From contig NC_012871.2 of the NCBI RefSeq assembly GCF_000003195.3, positions 46,013,110 to 46,077,109 of the forward strand: a stretch of 64,000 nt of DNA, in the 5' to 3' direction. Shown here in pieces: positions 20,802 to 31,095 of this stretch. The stretch is from Sorghum bicolor. Lineage: Eukaryota > Streptophyta > Magnoliopsida > Poales > Poaceae. The position numbers and the translations under genes were made by a program. How positions within the stretch are numbered: position 1 is the first letter of the stretch; each line of letters opens with the position of its first letter. The notes beneath the pieces were generated by a model. That model was not told the DNA's origin. It did not search any database and saw nothing but the letters and a program-made list of their open reading frames with translations.

Positions 20802-23800
20802 TGTAACAGAACCGACCAAATTATAAGAGATTAAGCCTAACAGTGACCATTTGCACAGTCAAACCCTCAGGCTTAAGCCCATATAATCCCGGTAGTCCGT
20901 GAAATCTCGAAGGATTTCAAACCACACGTCGCACAACAGCCAAGATCGTAATAAGTTTAGCGGTCGCCATCCACAAATACATCCAGATTACAACATTTGT
21001 AAAATACATCGGAGTACTTAGAGTTATTACAAACCAAGTTCTTCAAGTAGCGGAAGCTTCAGAGTTCGAAAATACAACACACACATTTAGTCTGATACAC
21101 TGCCATAGTTCGGTCATTCCCACAAAAGCAAAAGAGAAGACGGAGTGACCATTGCCCTTGGTCTAGTTATCACCCATGGCTGGGTACACACAGAGGATGC
21201 AATAACCATAGTACATTTGACCATCTGCAAAACAACATGGGAGTAGAACCCTGAGTACGAGAAGGTACTCAGCTAGACTTACCCGTCATAAATTAAAATA
21301 AAGACTCTTCAAGGATCATGAAAGCTATATAGTGGGGTAGCTGACGACCATTTTGCAAAACCGCAGAATTCTATTATCATTACCTACATAAATCTTTCTT
21401 CTTTTAATTTGCTCAAGTTGAAGGTACCATTACCTATTATCTAGGTTTTGCACCTGCACTATTACAAGCAATTATAAAGATATGATAGTACCTCATCATA
21501 GCATTCATAAACCATTTATCATTATAACCCAAGTGTTCCATAGTCCTTACTACGAGGACGAAGCTCATGTCAAGTGCTCACTATCCAGGAGCGATGGTGA
21601 TTCGAATCGATTTCTAACCAGCTGGCGAGGTATTCCCCACACAAACCTCACTCACTGATCAAGTGAGCTACAGATCACCGTATTACACTATCCAGGACCA
21701 ATTCGCGGGTTCGGCAGGCACCGCCAGTACCCGAGGACCGTTCCGGCAACCGAGGTATCCAAGGTATACCAAGGTTGCGCACCGCGCCCTCGTCGTTCTC
21801 CTCAACCATCACCAATACAGCGCATGGCGGCTCGATTCCCGGCCCGGATAGTGTTCAGGCTTCGCGGTCGGAACGACTTATCCTTCCAGCTAAGTGTGGG
21901 GCATGCGTTCAACATGACAAGAGGGCCGTCAACGATCGGTCCTTAATCGACACAGGCATGGGCACTATGGTCAACCCACCATAAGACCCTGCCCGGTCTC
22001 CAATTCCATTCCGCACCTGGTTATTCTTTTCCCCAAAGAAACCACTGCTCGAACAAGCAGGTATCCACCTATATCTCGCAGGTGAGAGGAAATCACCCGA
22101 CTTCTACCGAGACTAAGCAAGCTAAGCATAGACTCCGCACCTATCTACATAGGACAAGGTAGATAAACGAGTAGGGATAACAAGGAGTGCATATGCATCA
22201 ACGGTATCAAGCAACTCCTAGCACTTAAATGCAATATAGTAGAACAAGCATAGTGTACCCTGTAAGTTAGCGAGAATAGGGAGACTTAGAATGCTCCGGG
22301 GCTTGCCTTTCTCAAACGTGCTGGGTCGGTGATCCGGACACTCCTGCAGTTCCTCTCCGGACTCCTGTGCTTCCAGAGGTTCCTGCTCCTGAGTCTCCTC
22401 TGGCTCCTCGGGTCCCACCTCGTTCTCCTGCGAGCCTGTATGATGCATGTGTGCTCATGAGTGGAGTGCGAGATGCCCGAGTGGATGCTTGTATGAGAAA
22501 GTACCAAAAGATCATGACATGATACATAGATGATACACTCGATCATGCTAATTACAAGGTAGTCAACATCATCCAGGAGTAAGCAATTGGATTAAACATC
22601 TAGTGCATCCTCTTCTACAATTATTTTTCAAGTGTGACCAGCAACCCACAAGTTGCTTTAAAGATACACAAAACCCAAACTTATTCAATTTAACCTACAC
22701 CTAACAATTCATAATTTCCTTTATCCATTTCTAAGCCATCAAAAATTGCATGCAGTTCTGTTCATCAATAAATCCTACAAAAATTACAGGGGACTATCAG
22801 TCAAGCATAAAGCCTACTGTAAATTTTTCATAATTTTTGGATACTTATTTTGAGCTACAAAAATCACAGGATTAATTAATAAGGCAAGTATAATCACTCT
22901 ACTATGATATAAGTGTTAAACAACAGATTTCATATTTTTACAATTTGTCTAATATCTTAAGAAACACCCACAAAATTTTCCAGATTTATTGCATGATCCA
23001 AATAATTATTAAAAATCATAAACCACTACCATGCAAGTATTTAAATCACTATAAATTCATTTATACACCAATAATGTGTAGCAGTGTTTTTCCCAGTGAG
23101 TTAACATACATGCAAAGCCAATAAAACAAGTTTCATATTTTTCTGAGTCATATTTTAATTACTGTGCATTTTCCAAGTTTTAGCAAAAACATGGATGAAA
23201 TATATTCATACAGAAAAGTTACTTAAACATGACATGCAAACATACTAGGCTATAGATCTGGAAACAAGGAACACACCAAAATTTATTTCATAATTTTTGG
23301 AGCTATATTCCTCAAGATATGGATTTTTGAATACTTAACACATTTTCTGGAAAAACCTTTAAAACGGAAAACGACTTAAAACGCTAAGCGCACCCGGATT
23401 CAAACCCTCGGACTCACTGACAGGTGGGACACGCGGGTCAGATGACCCCACTTGTCATCCACCCCGTGATTCCGCGGCCAAGGATCGGCCGGAATCTCGC
23501 CGCCGGTGAGGTTTCCGGCGACACCGGGAACACCTACGGCTTCGCGAGAACGAGACGAGTCCAACCGTACCCTTTTTGGCACCGGACGAGCACCGGAACT
23601 ACCTCGCCGTCGCGAATGGCGGACGCGGCGGCGCTGCTCGCCGTGGTCCGGCCGTTTCACGGCGGTAGAGCGTAAGCTAACGACGGGAAAAGGTGCGCAA
23701 GGCCAAGGCGAATCCAACGCACCTACGAACGCAAGCAGAGACAGAGAGAAGAGGGAGAACCGCACGAGCCGAGAGGTCGCCGGAGCTCCGACTCACTCCG

Positions 23801-24750
23801 GTGAGCTCTATCGGGCACGCGGGGCTCACCGAGCGCGGAAGAGCGCGAGCACGCGACGCGGGAGGACGAGGCGGAGCTGGTGGTGGTCGCGGAGTGGAAG
23901 AAGAGGGCCGGAGCTGGCCGGGAGAGGAGCTCCGAGCCGTCGGCGACTATGGCGCGCGGCGGAGCGGCGACTGCGGCGCGCGAGCGAGCGGAGGGGCGAG
24001 AGCGCGAGTGGAGAGGCGCAAATGGCAGCGGGGGCAGCGGCGGACGCGGCCGGGGGCTCCTGGTGGCCGACCAGGGCGTCTCCACGCTGCCGCATGCCCG
24101 CCACGCGGCGGCCAGGCTCTGCCGGCGCGCCACGGCGGCACGGCGAGGCCGTCCGCGCGCGGACGCGGCGCGGGCGCGTGCGCGGGGAAGGGGAAGGCGC
24201 GGGCGGGCCGGGCCGGCTTCGGCCAGCGGGCCAGAAGTGAGGCCGCGGCCTGCTAGCGCCCCCTTTTCCCTTTTCTATTTTTTTTTGAATTTCTTTTCTC
24301 AAATTCTTTTCTAAATTCATTTGGACCAATTTAAATTCATTTCCACCTCTTGCTCCCAAAACCAAAGTTGTTCCAAAACAAAAACCCTACAACTTTGTTT
24401 TAATAAGCAAGACCAAATTCCCAACAGAATTTGAATTACAAATTAAAACTAGTTCTAGGTTTCCAAATAGACTCATTTGGGGATTTTTGCATAAATTCCA
24501 TTTCTCAAATTCCATATCTCCAAAAATTGCACAAAAATATTCTTAATTCTTCTTACACATAAATCAGCCTAGTTTAAATATTTCACATTTTTAGAAACAA
24601 GCATCATATTTTTAGCATAATTAAAACACATGAAATAAAGCACATAAATGTTTTGGGATGAATGACATGCTCATGATGCTATGCTTGATGAGAATGCTTA
24701 TGCATTGCTTTGATAAGGCTAAGTGCATGCTTAACACCTAGGGTGTTACA
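20802..24750 (-). mobile_element. 3' LTR of element B
   Basis: A 3949-bp LTR. The GC-rich block at 23400-24250 (start region of the transcript) and the AT-rich block at 22560-23390 are shared with the right LTR. Many long overlapping frames on both strands in 23400-24365 come from the high GC content and recur in the other LTR; I do not call them genes. Confidence 0.92.
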
Positions 24751-24768
24751 GCCCTTCCCCCCTTAGGG
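24751..24768 (-). other. Polypurine tract of element B
   Basis: On the minus strand CCCTAAGGGGGGAAGGGC directly precedes the TGTAACACC start of the 3' LTR, after a CGGGGCGAGATTT segment typical of Tekay/Del elements. Confidence 0.85.
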
Positions 24769-24805
24769 AAATCTCGCCCCGAGATTTTGGGTTACTAACC
24801 ATTTC

Positions 24806-26206
24806 TTATGAAATTTTGGATAACTGTTGTTCAGGCACTTTCAAACATTTGCGTAGCTGCGACACATGGAAGACCGGAAAAATCGAACTCAATTCTTCAG
24901 GCAACTGAACCTTGTAGGCCACTGGGCCTTTTCTCTCTAGTATTTGATACGGTCCCACATATCTGGGTGCAAGCTTGCTTCGAACTCGGAAACGTTGAAC
25001 CTTCTTCATCGGCGTAACCTTGAGGTACACATAGTCACCTACTTTGAATTCAAGTGGCCTTCTTCTCTTATCGGCGTAACTCTTTTGTCGTGATTGCGCT
25101 GCTTGCATATGCTGCTGTATGATTTGCACCTTCTTCTCGGCCTCATTCACGAAGTCGATACCATAGTATCTTCTCTCACCAGGTTCAACCCAGTTTAATG
25201 GAGTTCTACACCTCCGACCATACAAAGCTTCGAACGGGGCCATCTTAATGCTCTCTTGATAACTGTTATTGTAGGAGAATTCAGCCAGAGGTAGCCATGA
25301 TTCCCATGATCCCTTGGACGATAGCACACAGGCCCTCAGCATATCTTCTAACACTTGATTTAGCCTCTCAGTTTGACCTGAAGTCTGGGGATGGTACGCC
25401 GTGCTTCTTATCAGACTGGTCCCCAAACTCTTATGCATGCGCTCCCAGAAGCGAGCGGTGAACTGTGGTCCTCTATCTGATATGATTGTCTTGGGAATAC
25501 CATGCAACTTGACAATCTCAGCCATATATATATCGGCATACTCGGGAGGCCTGTATGTGTTCTTAACTGGAATGAAATGAGCCGACTTGGTTAATCGATC
25601 TATGATTACCCAAATCGAGTCATTCCCCTTCCTCGTGGTTGGTAAACCCGTGAATAAAGTCCATACTGACCTCTTCCCATTTCCACTCTGGAACTGATAA
25701 CAGTTGCAACAGACCTGCAGGTTTCATGTGGATGGCCTTAACCCTGCAACACGTGTCACAACGGGCTACATACGCAGCTATCTCTTTCTTCATCTTGGTC
25801 CACCAAAAGTGGGGTCTCAAGTCTTGGTACATTTTACTACTGCCAGGATGAATAGAAAGCTTAGAGAGATGGGCTTTATCCATGATGCGATTCTTCAATC
25901 CACGATCTTTCGGAACTACTAACCGATGTTGGAACCATAGTACCCCTTTCTCATCAACTCGAAACTGAGTTTTTGGGTCATCTTTGATCTTTTCCTTGAT
26001 GTGGAAAATACCATTGTCTGTTTTCTGACCTTCGATGACTTGACTCTCGAGTGAACAACTGAGTTGTATGTGACATAAGACCTCAGGATGCATAAGATCG
26101 AACCCATTTTCAAACAACGGTTGAACCACTTGATAGTGTGGTTTACGACTCAATGCATCTGCTACCACATTTGCCTTGCCTGGATGATAGTGAACTTCCA
26201 GATCAT
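24806..26206 (-). pseudogene. pol: Element B pol: RNase H end and integrase, no chromodomain
   Basis: Read from 26206 down: the last RNase H segment (H-P-G-K-A-N-V-V-A-D-A-L-S-R), then the integrase zinc-binding region (H-P-G...F-W-W-T-K-M-K, C-D-T-C), then the core. The core has M-D-F, S-D-R-G-P-Q-F-T and Q-T-E-R-L-N, i.e. Asp, Asp and Glu all present. A frameshift near 25630 divides the integrase. The protein stops at 24806, shortly after the V-F-H-V-S-Q-L-R-K-C-L motif, and the polypurine tract follows within 40 bp. A typical Tekay chromodomain of about 50-60 residues is therefore absent. The frame upstream of 26206 runs into the LTR of A and is chimeric. Confidence 0.88.
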
Positions 26207-26740
26207 TGTTGACGGTAGATATACCATAGAAATCCACATACAAAACACCGTCAACATGCCTCGGTTGCAAGAGGAAACGACATGACATGAACATATTTTA
26301 TCCATAACTAGTTCCACTTGTACTCTTAGCTTGTTTATGCAGGAACAACAAATTCAAGACATTATTTGACAAAGCCAACATCAGAATCATCAAGAGGAGA
26401 TCGAGGGGACAACAGGTGACACCCTGGGCCCACAGGGAGGGGGTCGCCCGACCCCTCTTTGGTGGGACCCAGGTGTGCCACCTAGTCCACCGACATAAGG
26501 GACCCCTGTGGACACTGCTGGTGGGCCCAGAGGCCCAGAAGTGGGGTCGCCCGACCCCACATCAAAGGCGGTTCCAGGGTCGGTGGCCTCCCACCGACCT
26601 TCCCCACATGTCCCACATGTTGATTTGCCCCTGCCGTTGATCAAATGGCGGTTGTGAGGTCGGTTTGATCCAAGGGTGGAGAGAAGATGTCACGCGGATC
26701 GATGACGTGGCGATGGAGTAACCCCTACTCCATCTCCCTC

Positions 26741-26748
26741 TATAAAAG
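26741..26748 (+). promoter_or_regulatory. TATA box in 5' LTR of element A
   Basis: TATAAAAG after CTCCATCTCCCTC, 396 bp upstream of the conserved hairpin. The 3' LTR copy is at 34370. Confidence 0.7.
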
Positions 26749-27136
26749 GCAGCCTCCGTCCTTCATTTCAAGTGTGCAATTCCAAGGCCAAGTGCATTAC
26801 AAGTTCCAAGCATACAAGTAGAGTAGTAGTTAGTCTAGAGTGGGAGTTAGAGTCGAGTCGAGCGAAGCTCGGGGTCTCCGGAGTCGTCTTCTGGAGAGTC
26901 TGGTATAGCTCTTGTACCTTTCTACTTTTGTAAGACTTTCCTTTTATTAATATATTATTCTTACTTTACTTTACTGAGTTCTTACTTAGTGCAAGTCTTT
27001 TAGTCTTGTTGTGCATTTACTTTAGTAATATAGTTGTCTTAGTGAAGTTAGTGACCTGTAACCACTCCTGTGTGTGCATCATCGTCCTATCTTGTATAGG
27101 AGCTCTAGCTAGCTGCAACTAGTTAGCGTTGTAGGA

Positions 27137-27165
27137 TTAAGTGTGAGTGTGGTGCTCATACTTAA
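27137..27165 (+). other. Conserved leader hairpin, A copy
   Basis: TTAAGTGTGAG pairs with CTCATACTTAA (11 bp, one G-U) around TGTGGTG. In the 3' LTR (34766-34794) the loop is CGTGGTG. GTGACAG follows 56 nt later. Confidence 0.75.
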
Positions 27166-27800
27166 GATTACCTTTGATTACCGCTGGCTTGAACGGAAAG
27201 TAGGAGCGCACTCCCTAGTAGGTGACAGATCGTGGGCGGCATTAGGTTCTCCTCACGTACAGGCTAGTTCTTAAAAGGTAAGGCGTCCATAAGCCCAATA
27301 GTCGCTTTCGGTAAGGGGTTAGGTGAAAAACCTTCTAAGCGTCTTACCAGCTCGGCTATCCCTCGCACACAGTTAGTAAGGCTCTAGCGTAGTTAAGACA
27401 ATTATCTATTAAAGTAAGTCACAGAAGTCAAGTTAGATACATAGGAGTCCTTTACTCACTCGTTGTCCTCCCACCTAGCTAACTCTACCATTTACCTTTA
27501 GCATAGGACCTTGGATTCACCACTACCCTTCCTATTCGTTATTTACCACCCTTATTCACTAGTTGATACTAGATAACTCAAGGAATCTCATTCCCCTTTT
27601 TGATTAAACACACTTAGCCGCTTTCCCTTGGGAAAATATAAATTACGATACCTTGGAATACTCCTTGGTGAAGTGCTACAGCGGTACATTCTGTGCGCTT
27701 GCGGAATTATCCAATAGTAAATAGAGTTACCCTACCAGGGCACTTCTGGCGCCGTCGCCGATATCCGGTGGTTGCGTTAAGAAGTGTCAACAAGCATTTC

Positions 27801-27818
27801 TGGCGCCGTTGCCGGGGA
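27801..27818 (+). other. Primer-binding site of element A (tRNA-Asp)
   Basis: TGGCGCCGTTGCCGGGGA, 18 bases complementary to the plant tRNA-Asp(GUC) 3' end including CCA. It starts 8 bp after the LTR. Confidence 0.92.
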
Positions 27819-28086
27819 GAGCGTCTGTCTAAGAGTTTTAACAAAAAGAGAATCCAGAGTTTGCTAGTTATCAAGTAGTGATAGGGATAACCCATCACTT
27901 GTCTTGTCTTCCTTTATTGTGAAGCCTGACAGTGTATGAGCGGTTTCCAATTGCCGTCAAAACTTCGTTGAAGATCCTGAGCAACTGTTGAGGAGAACTA
28001 GACGTCGTCAAGTTCCACCTCAAAGGTTCATCTCGAACCTGAATCTGTTAGAGGAAGGAGTATCTGCACCGGTTATCAAAGAAGCT

Positions 28087-30000
28087 ATGGCCCAGAAGAC
28101 CATCTCTGAGTACTCTGCGCCGTCGGCTGACAATGTCGCCATGGGTCCGCAGCTTAACTTGGGGGATGCGACTTTTGAGTTGAAGCCTGCGCTTATCAAT
28201 ATGGTGCAAGCTAATCCCTTCTGTGGAAAGCCACACGAGGATGCCAATGCCCATCTCCAACACTTCTTGGAGGTGTGCGGCACCTTCACCATCAAGAATG
28301 TCGCCGCAGACGCCATCCGTCTTCGCCTCTTCCCATTCTCGTTATTGGGGAAGGCGAAGCAATGGTTCTACGCCAACAAGGGTGAAGTGACCACGTGGGA
28401 GAGGTGCGCCAATGCATTTCTCAAGAAGTTCTTTCCGATGGGCAAGACCAGCGCCCTTCGTGGAAAGATTTCCAGCTTCCAACAGCAAGCAGATGAGACG
28501 ATTCCCGAAGCATGGGAACGTCTGCAGGAGTACATTCGCGCCTGTCCTCATCATGGGATAGAGGAGTGGCTCCTAATCCAAGGTTTCTACCATGGCCTGA
28601 CCGGTTTGGCCCGTAGTCACCTTGATGCTGCCGCTGGAGGAGCATTCTTGCAACACAATGTCAAGGATGCCAAGGACCTCATTGAAAAGATGGTTATAAA
28701 CCAAGGATGGAATGAGGAACGCCTCCAACCCAAGAGAAGAGGTGTCCATGCCTTGAATGAGGTGGACATGCTCTCTGCTAAGATGGACCTCTTAATGAAG
28801 AAGATGGAAGAAAGTTCCAAGCAAGAGACCATTCAACCTTACGCCACTGCACGGGCCATTGAATCTGATTCATGGTGCGAAGTGTGCGGAGGAGATGATC
28901 ATTCGGGAAACAATTGTCCCGAAACAAAGGAGGAAGTGAGCTTCATCAACAACAACAACAATGGGTACCGGCCCCAACAACAGCAATGGAACTCGTGCCC
29001 CTTCTACCAAGGTAATCAAGGTAATGGTTACAATCAAAATTTCAATAATTCTTTTGGTAACCAACTTTCTCTTAGAGATCTTGTCTTAGGCCAATCTAAA
29101 ATCAATGATAGCATTAACAAGAAAATGATGGCTAATGATAAGATCCTTGAAAACTTAAGTGAAAAGTTGGATAGCTTTAACTCTGCTATGAAAAATCAGT
29201 TGAGCTTTAACAAAATGCTAGAAACACAATTAGCTCAATTAGCAGCAGCTGTCCCATCCTTCGAGCAAGGTAAGATCCCAGGGAAACCTGAGGACCCAAT
29301 TGAAGGAGTTAAACTAGTTACTACGAGGTTCGGTAAGCCTCCGGTACAATCCAACTGGAGCTATCTTCTGGATTCGCCCTTCATCACCAAGAAGGACGAT
29401 CCAGGCCTGCCGACCATCACCTGTGAGATCGGACCGCAAATCTTCCACAACGCCTTCTGCGACCTTGGATCGGGTGTCAACATCATGGCCAAGGTAACTT
29501 ATGATAATTTGCTAGGGGGGCCTTTGCACCCCACATTTGTTCGTTTGCAGATGGCAGATCAGACGATCAGGTTCCCTGAGGGGTTGGCAAGGGACATACT
29601 GGTAAAGGTCCAAGACGACTACGTCCCTGCCGACTTCATCATTTTGGATATGGGATCCAATAATGATGTCTCGATCATCTTGGGAAGGCCATTCCTCAAC
29701 ACGGTCAATGCAGTCATCTATGTGGGGTCCGGCCAGATTCACTTCCAATTCCCAGGATGGAAGGTAAAATGTCCATTCAATGGTTATAAAGCTAACATGC
29801 AGGTGAAGGACAAAGAACCTCCGACTAAGCCTCGCCACATCCGACGCCGAAGGGACAAGAGAGGTAAGTCGGCCAAAAGGGCCGAAAAGAAAGAAGAGGA
29901 ACCCGCTGAACCAAAAATCAATACCAAGCAAGTATGGCGGGAGAAAGAGGTGCAATCAAGGTCCACGTCTCCGGGACCATCTGATGCACCCGAAGGATGA
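28087..30000 (+). CDS. gag-pro: Gag-retropepsin polyprotein of element A
   Basis: A 637-codon frame from the first in-frame ATG (28087). The frame is open back to about 27940. ATG 27936, which aligns with the start of E's gag, is separated from it by a frameshift near 27955. Residues about 25-240 form the retrotransposon gag domain (W-F-Y-A-N-K, F-F-P-M-G-K, P-E-A-W-E-R). A CCHC knuckle (C-E-V-C, H, C) lies near residue 264, followed by an Asn/Gln-rich linker and a coiled-coil-like stretch. One retropepsin has CDLGSGVNIM near residue 459 and ILGRPFL about 85 residues later. DLG in place of D-[ST]-G is usual in Athila-type elements. The C-terminus is Lys/Arg-rich. It would form particles and process them, but must borrow RT and integrase. 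Confidence 0.9.
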   Translation: MAQKTISEYSAPSADNVAMGPQLNLGDATFELKPALINMVQANPFCGKPHEDANAHLQHFLEVCGTFTIKNVAADAIRLRLFPFSLLGKAKQWFYANKGEVTTWERCANAFLKKFFPMGKTSALRGKISSFQQQADETIPEAWERLQEYIRACPHHGIEEWLLIQGFYHGLTGLARSHLDAAAGGAFLQHNVKDAKDLIEKMVINQGWNEERLQPKRRGVHALNEVDMLSAKMDLLMKKMEESSKQETIQPYATARAIESDSWCEVCGGDDHSGNNCPETKEEVSFINNNNNGYRPQQQQWNSCPFYQGNQGNGYNQNFNNSFGNQLSLRDLVLGQSKINDSINKKMMANDKILENLSEKLDSFNSAMKNQLSFNKMLETQLAQLAAAVPSFEQGKIPGKPEDPIEGVKLVTTRFGKPPVQSNWSYLLDSPFITKKDDPGLPTITCEIGPQIFHNAFCDLGSGVNIMAKVTYDNLLGGPLHPTFVRLQMADQTIRFPEGLARDILVKVQDDYVPADFIILDMGSNNDVSIILGRPFLNTVNAVIYVGSGQIHFQFPGWKVKCPFNGYKANMQVKDKEPPTKPRHIRRRRDKRGKSAKRAEKKEEEPAEPKINTKQVWREKEVQSRSTSPGPSDAPEG

Positions 30001-31095
30001 ACAAGATGGAGAGGTCCTGCTCTACGGACCTAAAACATGGAGCCCTTGCTGATAAGGTAAATCAGTAGTTATCCCATATTTATTTTTCTGCATTTCAATT
30101 TCTACTATTCACTTTTCAATTGCATTCTTACTTTGAATTTTGCATATCTTATTTCGACAAAATGTTTAGCCATAATAAATAAAATCTTGAGAATAACTTG
30201 TCATAAAAATTTGAGCTGCTGGAGCTCCCAAAGGGGGGTCGCCCGACCCCACCTTGGGGCCCACTTCACCGCATTTCAACCTTGCTAGCCATAGAGGTTC
30301 CAACCCAGCACTTGGATGCTCTGGGAGCTCCAATGTGGGGGTCGGCCGACCCCCATATTGGCCCCACTTGCCTCCTGCTGGCCACCATTTGAATCACAAT
30401 GGAGTCCTATGCTTGTAACACTAGCTAAAGTTTGAAAAAGAGTGGTCCCTTGATCCTTTACTTTAGTCATAAGATGCTCCTTTCATCTTTGATTCTTTTG
30501 GGACCACTCCACTAGCTTAAATTCTGCAAAGTGGTCACCTAGGCATGCTTGAGTGCTCCCATGGTCCATAGGAATCACTTTAGACATGTCTCCACTTTTG
30601 CCATTCATCTTTTACCTTTCACAAAGCACTAAAACAGGGAATCTCAGAAACAATTTGAAAACTTTTGGTCCACACCTAGCCTTTACTTTTCCGGACAATC
30701 AATGACACAATGTTTAAAGTGGAGGAGGGGCTAGGATGGGGGTCGGCCGACCCCCATTTTGGACCATCTCTGCAAAATCTTGAAAGCATGCAGAATGGTT
30801 CCCTGTATAAAGCTAAACTCAAATTCAAAGTGCTTCTAGGGGGGGTCGGCCGACCCCTATATTGTGGGTCCACTACTTGCCCTTCTCCCCCTATAAATAC
30901 CACAGCATTGTGAGCTCAACTCCACACCCAAAACCACCAGAACCATTTCGAGCTCACAATCCTTTCTCTTCTCTCTTTGTTACAAGCCATTTCTCAAGTT
31001 TAGTTTAGAAATAGTCATCAAAACAAAAACCCAAAAAGATTCCCCTTGCATAGTAGTAGTAGTAGGAGCTTGGTTTGCCTCACTTGTGTAGGAGG
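30001..31095 (+). promoter_or_regulatory. Spacer of element A with palindromes and an internal TATA box
   Basis: This 1.1-kb stretch without coding domains looks like an internal promoter. Four GGGTCGGCCGACCC-type palindromes lie at 30235-30250 (imperfect), 30337-30354, 30738-30755 and 30842-30857. TATAAATA at 30892-30899 follows CCTTCTCCCCC. An A/C-rich leader of about 170 nt then runs to the ATG at 31096. Palindromes of the same type occur upstream of the TATA box in LTRs of A and H, so this spacer mimics a U3-to-leader layout. Confidence 0.55.
30892..30899 (+). promoter_or_regulatory. Internal TATA box upstream of the A second ORF
   Basis: TATAAATA in a typical plant context (pyrimidine-rich before, CCACAGCATTG after), 197 bp upstream of the ORF start codon. 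Confidence 0.5.

Larger units (their letters stand above)
26207..27792 (+). mobile_element. 5' LTR of element A
   Basis: TGTTGACGGT (26207-26216) is repeated inverted as ACCGTCAACA (26247-26256). Two GGGTCGCCCGACCC-type near-palindromes lie in U3 (about 26440 and 26545). TATA box at 26741, conserved hairpin at 27137-27165, GTGACAG at 27222-27228, U5 block at about 27648-27707 and a primer-binding-site-like copy at 27747-27764. Confidence 0.95.

Noticed and set aside
23400..24365. Several long overlapping frames on both strands (up to 244 codons), repeated at 41763-42728
   Set aside because: They lie in the GC-rich part of both B LTRs, overlap in nearly every frame and consist mainly of Arg/Ala/Gly/Pro. 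High GC explains the lack of stops.
27801..27818. tRNA-Asp-like sequence as a possible tRNA gene
   Set aside because: Only the 18-nt primer-binding complement is present, with no cloverleaf.
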